Assembly (NCBI GenBank): GCA_963969495.1
Contig: OZ018330.1
Span: forward strand, 51,081,973-51,145,972
Direction: 5' to 3'
Source of the DNA: Ceratothoa steindachneri
Lineage: Eukaryota > Arthropoda > Malacostraca > Isopoda > Cymothoidae
Length of the DNA stretch: 64,000 nucleotides
Position 1 is the stretch's first letter; every line of letters starts with the position of its first letter. Shown in pieces: positions 35,086 through 45,222 of this stretch. Below the pieces are notes generated by a model that worked only from the letters and a program-made list of their open reading frames with translations, did not search any database and was not told where the DNA came from. The position numbers and the translations under genes were made by a program.

Positions 35086-37257
35086 TACCGCAGATACTGT
35101 ACGTGAAAAATTTCCCACACAGATCGCGGTTGTAACGCTTCAGCTCAAGGTTGAAGCCGTGATTTTTTGTTCTGCTCTCATTAAGGCTGAAAATATGCCT
35201 TAGTCAACATTGTCGAACCCTCGAAGTATTTTGAAAACTTCGATGAGCTGACCACGCAACCTACGGGTTTCCAACGAGAACAGATCTAATTCCCTTAATC
35301 TATCTTCATAGCTTTTATGTCTGATAGAGGAAATCAGTTTAGTTGCCCTGGCTTGCACGCGTTCCAATCTCGAGATGTCCTTTCGAAATGAAGGACTCCA
35401 AAATTGTACGTCATACTCCAGGTGCGGTCGGACAAGTGAATTGTACAAACAGAGTAACATTTCCTTGTTGTGATATCCAAACTGTCGCCTTATATAACCT
35501 AGTATCCTTTGGGCTTTCTTTTCCGCCTCAATACACTGCCTCGAGAACTTGAGATGATTAGTTATAGTTACACCCAAGTCCTTCTCAGTTTCGGTAGATT
35601 CAAGAGCAGTGCCTTTAAGGATATAATGAGATTGGGGGTTTGGGTGGCCGATATGCATCACTTTGCATTTGTTTACGTTAAAAGGCATTTGCCACATGTC
35701 CGACCACTCCCCAATCTTCCCAAGATCTTCCTGCAGGCGGGCAGTATTTCCATCCTTTGCAACGTTCATACCAAGCTTGGTATCGTCGGCAAATTTAGAA
35801 ATCTTGGCAACCATGTGACCGTCCATGTCGTTGACGTAGATGATGAATACTAGTGGTCCCGGGACAGAACCTTGAGGCATTCCGCTAGTAACGGGCAGCC
35901 ACTCAGAAGCCTGTCCATTCAGCACCACCCGTTGCCGTCTGCCACTTAGCCAGTTCTCTATCCAGCCGGCTACTTTTCCATCTATGCCCAGCGCTCGCAC
36001 TTTCCGGAGAAGGCGGCGGTGTGGTACCTTATCAAAGGCTTTCAGGAAAGTCTAAATAGACCACATCCACCGCCTTGTCCCGATCGTGCTCACTGAAAAC
36101 TAAGTGGAAGAATTCCACAAGGTTCGTTAGGCATGACTGTTGCCTTCGGAAGCCGTGCTGGGAACTCCTCAGTAGCAGCTTTGACTCTAAATGCGACGTC
36201 ATTTTGTCCATCATGATGCTTTCCATGAGTTTACTGACTATCGAAGTCAGACTGATAGGTCGGTAGTTCAACGGTTGGCTACGGTTTCCTTTCTTGAAGA
36301 TAGGAGTCACCTCCACTTCACGCCAGTCTCTAGGAACGCATTCGGTCTGGATTGGTATGTTTAAGATTGCGCTAAGGTGTCGTGACACTTGATCGCGCAC
36401 TTCTTTCAACACTTTAGGTAGAAACCCATCCGGGCAAGGTAACTTATTCGTCATTAGGTCAGTGATCTTTTCTATTTCTCTTTCGGTGAAGCCCATATCC
36501 TTCAGCTCCCCCCCCCCCCCCCCGAGTAGGAATCCGTTGGCTGGGGGGTGGGACCACACTCTTCAGTAAACACTGAAGAGAAGTAGTCGTTGAGGAGGTT
36601 ACCATTTTCTGCAACTGAGTGCTTTAATGTCCCTTCCTCATTCCTCAAAGGGCCAATCGTTCGACGGATTGGTTTACGGCTGTTTACATATTCAAATAAC
36701 TCCTTGGGATTCTCTTTGCAAAGTCTGGCCACTCGGAGTTCCTCAGACCGCTTAGCCGCCCTTATGCTGGACTCCAATCTCCTGGCTAGCCTCCGGTATT
36801 CGTCAAAGTCACCCGAAATCTTCGATTGCCGGTACACAGTTCTCTTCTCCCTAAGCAGTTGGCCGATTTCTCGATTAAACCACTTTGGTTGAACAGCAGA
36901 CCGACGGGGGCATTTCAGAGGGATGAAACGCGATTGAAGACTCATGAATGTGGTTTTGAAACTGTTCCACGAGTCTTCAACAGCCTCGCACACTTCTAGC
37001 CTCGCGTCAGTCGGTCCAGCACGAAGACCTGCAAAGTCTGCTCTTCTCAAATCGTTTCCTCGATTTACTAGTTGCAGGCTCTGCCTTGGGGACTTTGACT
37101 ACAAATCTATTTAGTCGGTGGTCACTGCCACCAAGCTGTTCGCCAACAGAGAGGTCCTCAACGATGTCATCCTCCAAGGTGAAAACCAAGTCGAGGATAT
37201 TTTCTCCTCTCGTTGGTTCTCTCACCCATTGAGTCAGGAACTCGTTGTTCGCGAACT

Positions 37258-37258
<1 letters not shown>
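35086..37258 (-). pseudogene. CR1-like LINE copy 2, endonuclease end and RT
   Basis: From 37258 down: EFANNEFLTQWVREPTRGEN then ILDLVFTLEDD (end of endonuclease), SDHRLNRFVVKV, a linker, LPCPDGFLPKVLKEV, NYRPISLTSIVSKLMESI, QHGFRRQQSCLTNL, a frameshift near 36045, GSVPGPLVFIIYVNDM, the palm motif FADDTKLG and the same C-terminal region as copy 1. A C-run of 15 at 36510-36524 interrupts the frame. The C-terminus is cut by the mariner at the TA in the CACTTA/CCGCAGATACTG site, which copy 1 keeps intact at 33693-33707. Confidence 0.88.

Positions 37259-37334
<76 letters not shown>
37259..37334. repeat. (GA)38 microsatellite within/at the 5' edge of CR1 copy 2
   Basis: A pure GA array followed by an A-run. 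The endonuclease frame runs into it directly, so the copy is truncated or interrupted there. Confidence 0.95.
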
Positions 37335-37338
<4 letters not shown>

Positions 37339-37895
37339 AAAAAGCGTGCACCAGTTTTTCTGGGGGGCGTTTCTCAAGGTTTAAGGTGTAGCAGAGCAGG
37401 GGAATTATCGCTGTTACACCTTGCGGGGACAAGCTTCTGTTGATGCCAAATCTCTATTAAGTTTAGTTGAATTGTTATCAAGGCCATTTAGGATTTAAGT
37501 GGTAATCCTCCAACACACTTCTATTCCCTCCTGTGTACATCAATAGAGAGTCAATTCTCAGGCCACTAAGCTACTCAAAAAGCTTCACCGAAGTTACTAG
37601 ACACATTCTTGTCTCTTATCAAAAAGGGCTTTCTTCTAGACCCATTTGACTTTTCTGCAAGGCTACCTACTTATGCAGGCGACGCATTTTGACTTATCTC
37701 TAATGCTATTGAAACATTTGCTTAAGTATGCGTTACTTTTAAGCCAACGGGAGCCAAGAAGAGAGGGGGGGGGGGCGACGAGGTCGTCTGCGACACGAGA
37801 GTTGCCTACACTCAATTTTATCTTCGACGTGCTAATCAAGCCCGGTTGAAGGAGCTGCGGGGTCCGTAGCACAAGGAACAGCGGGGCCCCCACCC

Positions 37896-37960
<65 letters not shown>

Positions 37961-38197
37961 ATCTCAACCTACCCACCTCCATTTTCCTTTACAGAGATGG
38001 GAAATATTATCCGAGGAATTTAAAAGAACTGCTAACATGACTGGGAGGACTGGACTGAAAAAGGAGACTTATTTTATACACTATTTATTCCTTTTTAAAG
38101 AGCAACGAGTATACCAGTAGCTTAGGCAGTAGACTATTTGTGTGGAGAATCCTGGAACCATTTGCTGACCTGAGTGCGCACCAACTAGTTACGTGGC
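37335..38197. other. Non-coding stretch
   Basis: An inverted pair AAGGTGTA/TACACCTT (37382 and 37416 area) is the only structure besides the AT array. No gene seen. Confidence 0.4.
37897..37957. repeat. (TA)30 microsatellite
   Basis: Uninterrupted TA dinucleotides. Confidence 0.97.
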
Positions 38198-38640
38198 TCA
38201 CATGAACCACTTACGAGACTTGGCAATAGAAAACACCTCAATTATCCTTGACGTCTTAATTTCCCTCAGTAACTGGTGCTCAATACTCATTAGAGGGAGA
38301 TGGTTCAATCTTGTTTGAACCATACTGACTATTACTTCGTTCTTGATTCTATTTAATTTTGAAAGGGAGCGTTCACCACTGTAGTTGGTAACCATTAGAT
38401 TTAAATAAATTTTCAACGTGATCTCGACATTAGGAAAACAAGACCCAATAAATTATCAACTCTCAGACGATACAATGTCAGTTCGTAAAGATCTTGTTGA
38501 GATCCAGCAACAATATCAGCTAGGTCAGTTTTCGAAAGTTCACTAAACTGGATCAATTCCTCTTCGAACTCCTTTTCCATATCTTCAGGGTAAGCCTTAA
38601 TCAGTTTTGTTGCACCAGCCTAACTTCATCTGGAGTATGC
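38198..38640 (-). pseudogene. hAT transposase C-terminus (second, different hAT)
   Basis: Minus-strand frames give EDMEKEFEEELIQFSELSKT, then after a frameshift near 38420 NLMVTNYSGERSLSKLNRIK and RLNHLPLMSIEHQLLREI. This is the dimerisation region of ZMYM1/DUF4371-like hAT transposases (usually SCERSFSKLKLIK). It is isolated; the core is not in the window. Confidence 0.75.
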
Positions 38641-40426
38641 TTTGATAGCTTTCAAAGAAACCCAAACATACCTTTCAACTTCATATATTACCACTTTATG
38701 GGTTGAAATGACCGCGGTCACCAATTATGGGGGTAACGATTGTAGGGGGTTACCAGTTTATATGAATGGGGAATTAAGTATCTGACTCCAAAGATGAATT
38801 CTTCCCAATGTTCTTATATTTTGGCTGGACTTATCGAAGGTTTAAGGTAATCAAGGTAAAGAAGGACGTTGCAAATATATATATTTTATTCTAATATTGG
38901 TCTATAACGGGGCAAGCGGTACGTCACGAAGTTACTTTGCGGGCAACTAGCAGTCTATATAGACACAATGCGAAGACTTGATAAACTTAAAAGGGGTTCC
39001 GCAAACGCTAATACGGATATGACAATTATAATGCTTACTTCTTAACTCTATTCCTCTCATTGCTCGCCTATATATAGTTTCATTTCCAGGGAGGCGTGGC
39101 CTAGATTCGACTCCGAGACAAATCTGTCGTCGGGGCTCATTAGTTCCACCCCTTAAGTGCGGAGTTTTGAATTGCTGTGTATCACAATTTGCTTACATCC
39201 TCCAGCTAATCTAGCTATTCTATTACCCAATTTTAAAGATCTGTTACAATTTCATTTTGGTTGGACTGTTTACTCAGGTGTTCCCTAGACTTGCGTATTT
39301 CGAGAAATCTATTCTGAGACGTGAAATGTTTATTTACTCATTTCCTCTTGTTTACTGAGGTATCTTGACCTTTTATCGCTTTCCTCGCGTTCGCCCTTTT
39401 TGTATTTCCCGCGCGTTAAGATTTAATGAGACCACCGCGCTTACATTTTGTGGAGTTTCTTACTGGACCTATTGAATCCTGCAACTTAGTGCCAGTAGCC
39501 TACCTATTACAGAAACCGATCACCACAAGAGCAGCAACTAAACTGTCAACAATAACCAGAAAATCTCCAATTCTGAATGATTCAGATGGCTAGATAGATT
39601 ATATGCTGCAATCATCGGAGGTAGAAGGCCCTAACTTACCCTAAAGTCAGTCAAGGAAATACACATTTAAGAATCCATCGCCAGGACCTTCATGCTCTTC
39701 AATATATATGTTTATTTCGGCTACACCCAGAAGGTCTGGATTTGGACCGCGGTCCGCCAGTTGAGTAGCCTGGGACCATACGGTGTACTACTATAACATA
39801 ATACCAGACTTAATATACTATGCATTATGCTCTAGTGAAGTTTTCTATTTTTCTTATAAATAGTAATATCATATAATATAAAAAATCAGGAAAATAAATA
39901 ATTATTTTGTCTCGGTCTTCTGTGCCTAAGGGCAAAAACTTAATTATTACTATTTTTTTATATCCCCGCGAGGTCCGTAGCGCGTGCTACATGTGCTACT
40001 AGGTTAAACCGGCACTGGTGCCAATATGTGTATTTGAACGTTCATCATGAAAAGGAACCGGAGGCTGGCGATGCAGGGAGGCCGAGGGGGCAGGGACTCT
40101 TTTATTTAGGGAACCACATCAAGATTATTGAGACGAGATCAATCCCCCTTTTAATGGTTACCAAGAACACCATTTCAAGAGAGTTTTCAATCTTATATTT
40201 AAATAATAACGAACAATGGTTAATTTGGGGTTTACCTACCCTCGAATTTTAAAAGTGGGCGCTTTGTTATAAATATCTCTTATTTTTTAAAAAATCGCAA
40301 ATGCTATATAGTGTATATCATGGATATACTCTATATATCAATTTCACTACTTAATGTGGGCAAATTTCTAATTATGATGTTATGACAAAAAATAGATTGG
40401 TCGCCATCTTGGGAGAGAGTGTGAAT
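38641..40426. other. AT-rich non-coding stretch
   Basis: No gene, RNA or TE protein recognised. Possibly an old LTR or non-autonomous element, but no ends are visible. Confidence 0.4.
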
Positions 40427-42905
40427 TTTAACGACTCGGTGGAGGCGCTTGGCCGTTTCGCCTTACGGGAAACGGTCAAGCTGGCGGAAGGGGGGCGGAG
40501 CCATGGTTAGAGCCGGGGCTGGGTGTGGACCCTTTGTGTCGCCAGCTTTATCAAGGGAGCGCCCGGGGTGGGTAGAACCCGCAGAAGGGTTCCGAATGGG
40601 CGCAGAAACGACCGTACTCGTAGGCCTGGAGGGGCCAGGAGCAGAGGGTGTCTTTCTCAACATTGAGGCATAGGACGTCCCTGGCAGCCGGGTGGGCCAG
40701 GACCAAGTCCGACGCCTCGCGAAATGAGAGACGATCCTGAGCCTGAACAGCCAGGATTTCTTTCTCAAGGAGATGTGCACCACATTGCTTCAAAGAAGGG
40801 GGGTATGACACTCCGCAATTGACACATTTTACCACACACAAGTTGGACTTATCGTGTGAGGCCTTGGAGCAACTTACGCAGATTTCGGGTAACCCTGACT
40901 TTGCATGTCGAGAGGAGCGATTAGTATGGCCGAAGCAGTGTCAGAAATAGCCCTTCTGCGGCAGTGGCACGAATGCCTTCACGCGGTAGCGATACCGACC
41001 GGCACGCACCGACTCAGGGAGCTCGTCACAGTCAAACGTGACGAAGAATTAAGGATGGGTCTCGAAGCCCCTCCCTGTTTTCTCATCACACGTTCGACCT
41101 TGACCGCCCCATCGTCGGCCAGCTCTAAGGTGATGTCCTCTATGGAGTAGTCCACGAGTTCCCTCATATAAACTAATCCTTACAAGAAGTTCATAAGAGA
41201 GTGCGGAGTCACACTCACAGGCTTGTCATCAAGTGTCCGAATGGCACTAATACTGGCCGCTTCGGAGGGATTCGACGCATTCGCTAAAAGGCTCCCGTCC
41301 GAGAAACAGGTCACCTTCGTCTCTCTACCAATCACACTAGCTAAAGCTCTTCTCTGATGGATCATGTTGCCCTTAGCCAACATGCTGCCATCAGTGAAGC
41401 GAATAACCAGGATGCGTTTGAAGCAAGCCGCTCGAAAACACCGTTAGTCTCTGAATTAAGGGCCCGACGTAATAGAGGCTCCGCTCTACGCACTTGTCGT
41501 TGTACTTGTACTTTTGGTCTTTGTCAGGGAATCCGCACCGAGGGGGGGGAGGGGGCGGAAGTGCCGATCTTGGCTTGGTCGCTTACCGAAGCAGCAGACC
41601 CATCCGTCCCCGCAGCCCCCGAGTCTTTTTCATATTTTTCTTTCTTTTCTTTTCAGGAGAAGAGGGCGGGGAATGAACCCACTTCTCACCTCCGACGGCA
41701 GAAGCCCCCAGGCCAGATGGACCGGCCTCAGCAAGGCCCTTCTCCGAAATGGAGGTCCTGGCAGTCGCAGGGGCACCGGCCGGAGGAGGAGATCCCTCCA
41801 ATCCTTGTATGTACTGCCCAGGAGACCAGAGCCGTTTGAGGAAGACCTTGCATTGGGGCGGATTCGGGTTCGGTTGCCTCAAGGACCATGTCTATCTTCG
41901 GGGGGGGGCTCCATTTCCCCCCCCCCGGACATCACAGGTCCCTTTCGAAGTGGTGTCACGAGTCGAGTATGGGGAGGCACATGTCTTGACCCCCACTAAG
42001 GTTAGTATCCGAGCCAGCAGGTCTATCGAGGGAAGCGGCCGATGGGCCCTGTCTTCCCTCTCCCCCCTAAGAGCGTTTGCCCTACCGAGCCGCTTAAATG
42101 GGGGAGCGGTCGGCTATTGGCTGCCTGCTAGTTTCCTTGGCAGTCTCATTGGAAAGTAAAGCGGGGACTGCCGCTGGAAAGAGGGAGGCACCCGAGGGCA
42201 CGTCCAGACAAGGGGGTGAGGGGTCAGCTACACCCATATGCAAAGGAGATGAGTAAGCCTCCTCTCTGGTTAAAGAGATTTGGAGGGTCCCCTGCAAGAG
42301 CACAGGGGGGGGGGAGGGTGCACCTCCATTTTTTTCAGTGGAGCTGCCTGAAGGCGGCTCCGTCGATCGTGAAGGGGAAGGAGAAAGAGGGTTTTTTTTC
42401 TTAGATTTTCATCATCGGGCATGGGGACCCTAGTCTTTCTGAGGGAAGAAAAGGCTAATCACATCTCGTAGTGACCCGCTCTGCGAGGGGTGCGTATGGC
42501 GGTGGCAGAGCCAGGTGCCGCCATTTTAGGCCACCCTTCCCGCCTGGTGACCTGGCAGCCCTTCGGCATAGGGGCTCCACCTCGTGCACGGCGTAAAAGC
42601 ATAGTGTGAAGTGAGAAGTAAAGGGGATGTGAGGAAGGTATGGGTGGGGATGAAGCAGGTTGTTAAAAACCCACCATCCCAAACCGAAGCTCAGGGGTTA
42701 GGGAACATTATCCCCTTCCCCCCTCAGCCCCAATCCGGGATAGTTGGCTGACCAGAGTAGTGGGAGAGGTTGTAGGGGATGTGGGGAAGTAGGGGAGAAA
42801 CAGCTGTCTGAAAGAAGAGGCTAAGCTGGGGCCGGACGGGGCGCTGAGTCCCTTTAGCACGGCTGCCAGGAAGGAAAATCGCCGCGCCCCTTACGGGGTT
42901 CTGAA
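40427..42905 (-). mobile_element. RNase H LINE copy C: 5' UTR and ORF1 only
   Basis: From 42905 down: the 5' UTR shared with copy B, then ORF1. ORF1 pieces include [32 protein letters not shown] and LSFREASDLVLAHP with the CFGHTNRSSRHAKSGLPEIC-type knuckle around 40940-40870. The copy stops near 40427 in the ORF1 tail (ESLN/SV), so all of ORF2 is missing. Truncation at the 3' side is not what target-primed reverse transcription normally leaves. Several frameshifts are present. Confidence 0.82.
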
Positions 42906-43087
42906 TTACAATATGATAAGGACATTTCATATTAATCAATTTTAAAAGAAAATATGATTAATTTAAATAGCATTCAGGGGTGAGGTTTATATGTCTGAAG
43001 TCAAGGAAAAACGACGCCTAACGACATTTAGCAATCACCTTTGGAATTCGAGTCTGATGTAATGCTTTCGAATTAGGAATATTAAGA
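42906..43087. other. Short AT-rich spacer
   Basis: Flank between LINE copy C and the TIR element. Nothing recognised. Confidence 0.4.
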
Positions 43088-43208
43088 GTTTGGTAATACT
43101 TCAGTTTAGGGGCACTGTTTCTGGGCTACAAATTGGTCCTTATGACGTCAGACGTCAAAAGGAAAACCTCCTTAATTCGAAAGTAGCTAAAAATGTTAAT
43201 TTTGGGGA

Positions 43209-43309
43209 GAAAATAGCCTAAAGTAGGCGACACTATCGTCTTTATTATTTCGATAATAAAGACGATATCAAAATAAAGACGATAGCACCGCCTAATTTAG
43301 GCTATTTCC
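43209..43309. repeat. Nested foldback hairpin
   Basis: ATCGTCTTTATTAT-TTCG-ATAATAAAGACGAT is a perfect 14-bp stem. A third ATAAAGACGATAG follows. An outer pair AAATAGCCTAAAGTAGGCG / CGCCTAATTTAGGCTATTT encloses it, so two alternative hairpins are possible. Confidence 0.9.
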
Positions 43310-43434
43310 GCCAAAAACAAACAAACAAATAGTTACTTTGGAAATAGATTTCAGCCGAAATCTATCGAGACCAAGTTGCTCATATGTTTCGTTCAGACGC
43401 GCAGAAACGATTTGTTAAAAAAACAAAAACGTAA

Positions 43435-43580
43435 ACATTATTCTATAAACAATTACGATTATACACTGGGGGGGCTGCTCACCCCCCCCCCCAATTGATT
43501 GAAATCTCAAGGTCATCCCTTCACGAGCCGTAACTCGAAATTAGTCAAAAAACGGTGAAACATATTGGAACATGGATGAA
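43435..43580. repeat. Second copy of the 26.8-kb interspersed repeat
   Basis: ACATTATTCTATAAACAATT, a C-run, AATTGATTGAAA and GTGAAACATATTG in the same order as at 26812-27000. Confidence 0.75.
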
Positions 43581-43810
43581 ATATTATGCGGCCAGGACCG
43601 GGGAACAGCGGAGGCGAGTGCGTGACGCAGATCTTCAGGTTTACCCTATCTTCACCTTTCACTATTATAAATGAGCCACGCTTCTTTTAAATGAGACCAC
43701 GATCTATAGAAAAGTCTATTAAATTGACCGAGGAATTAACACAAGTGGTATTGAAGTCGAACAAACCGTATTCACAGGAATCGCGCTCTTTTAACTGTTC
43801 GGTTTCAGGA

Positions 43811-43940
43811 TTGCCGCTGTTTGAAATAAGGTTGAATTAAGGTTGCCAATGTTTGAAATAAGGTTGAATTAAGGTTGCCAATGTTTGAAATAAGGTTGAA
43901 TTAAGGGTTGCCAGTGTGTGAAATTAATGGTTTAGTTTCC
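43811..43940. repeat. 32-bp minisatellite, about 4 units
   Basis: Units starting TTGCCAATGTTTGAAATAAG at 43843 and 43875, with divergent first (43811) and last (43908) units; spacing 32, 32 and 33 bp. Confidence 0.9.
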
Positions 43941-44315
43941 CAAAAATAGTTAAACGAAACATACAAAGTTTAATACATTAGTAATTATAAAAAAAAATCA
44001 ATGCATTACTAAATATTATTAAGTAGAAGTGCAGGCATTTACTAAATAATAAAGAAAGGAAAAAACAAAATAACAAAACCAATACAACGCCGTGATTGGC
44101 TCCCTTTGAAGCTACCGTTTGTACCATGTGATGTCATAAGGCCTAGATTGTAGCCCAGAAACAGCGCCCCCTATCATGCGAAGACCCCATTTCGAAATTA
44201 CTTTAAAAATGATATATAACGATATGATGCGATTACAATAGCCTAACACCCCTCCCCCCTGCCTTTTTTTTTAATTTGCCCAAGGAAAATATTCGTCTAC
44301 ATTAAAAAACAATGG

Positions 44316-44318
<3 letters not shown>

Positions 44319-44373
<55 letters not shown>
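44319..44373. repeat. (AT)27 microsatellite
   Basis: Uninterrupted AT dinucleotides inside the TIR element. Confidence 0.96.
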
Positions 44374-44376
<3 letters not shown>

Positions 44377-44784
44377 CCAAAAATTCGAGCGTGGGCATAC
44401 CCTCCCCCCAAAAAAATAATTAACCCGGACAATTATTGCACATTTTTATTACGAACTCTACCAAGATGACAGAGTAAAGGTGTTGCGTGAAACTGGAATG
44501 GAATTAAAGGGGTGTTAATACTATAGCAGTGGGTCATTTAACGTCGAACCACTAGTCTGTGTACTCTAAGAACTTGCGTCCTGCTTTAAAAGTGCTTTAC
44601 CATATTAGAACCCTAATTAGGAAACTAGAGATTGACAGTGAGAAATATCGAGGTTAACACTTCAGTTTCGGGGCGCACGCAGTGATATCTCCCCCACGAT
44701 CAGTCCCCTTGAATTTACAGTTCCCCCCTCCCCAACAGCTTTTTAATTGCAGAAAAACCTAAGCTAATGACAAACAATACTTAC

Positions 44785-44904
44785 TTTTATAGGTTTCTTG
44801 ATTAGTTTATGTGCCTCTAAATAATCTAAAAGTTTTTCGCGGTCATGCAAAATAAACCCGAATTCGAATAAGGAAGAAGCACAACTAGAGCACGAAAAAG
44901 CCAT
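44785..44904 (-). CDS. First exon of a putative Merlin/ISXO2-type transposase
   Basis: ATG at 44904 opens 40 codons, MAFSCSSCASSLFEFGFILH then DREKLLDYLEAHKLIKKPIK, ending exactly at donor AAAA/GTAAGT (44784). A TATA box lies 39 nt upstream of the ATG. N-termini of ISXO2-like transposases have a similar helical segment (xxLxxFLxxxGCI) before a C-x2-C zinc motif that would start the next exon. That exon is not seen, so the element is probably dead or 3'-deleted. The family call is a guess from pattern; the exon structure is well supported. Confidence 0.5.
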
Positions 44905-44934
44905 AACGAAACAGAAAAAAATGCTAAGCGGGTT

Positions 44935-44943
44935 CTATTTATA
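44935..44943 (-). promoter_or_regulatory. TATA box for the 44904 exon
   Basis: Minus strand reads TATAAATAG, a perfect TATA consensus. Initiation about 30 nt downstream would fall near 44913, leaving a leader of about 10 nt. Confidence 0.6.
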
Positions 44944-45222
44944 GCTACGACGTTGCCAGTAAGAAGCTGTTATCGTTCGCTGCGAAACAAAAAATAAAAG
45001 ACATCAAGAAACCTTACCTAACTTAGAAAAAACTATAAACGAGCAGAGGCGCAGATATTTAGTAAATAATACATACTAAAAGTTACAAATCCACAAAACA
45101 GAAAAAAATATAACGCCGTAATTGGTCACATCTGAAGCTACCGTCTGACGTCATAGGATATATTGTAGCCTACTAACAGCGCCATCTACCGTGCGCCCCA
45201 TATCTGAAGTATTACCATATCG

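Larger units (their letters stand above)
43088..45222 (-). mobile_element. TIR element, candidate ISXO2/Merlin-like DNA transposon (composite)
   Basis: The left end starts GGTAATACTTCAGTTTAGGG; the reverse complement of the right end (near 45222) starts GGTAATACTTCAGATATGGG. Further inward both read GGCTACAA and ATGACGTCAGACG. Two further TIR-like blocks lie inside (about 44110-44185 on minus, ACTTCAGTTTCGGGGC near 44660), so two related elements may be merged. The minus strand has a TATA box, a short leader and a 40-codon exon with a good donor (44904-44785). No second transposase exon is recognisable. The Merlin assignment rests on the exon's resemblance and is tentative. Confidence 0.55.
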
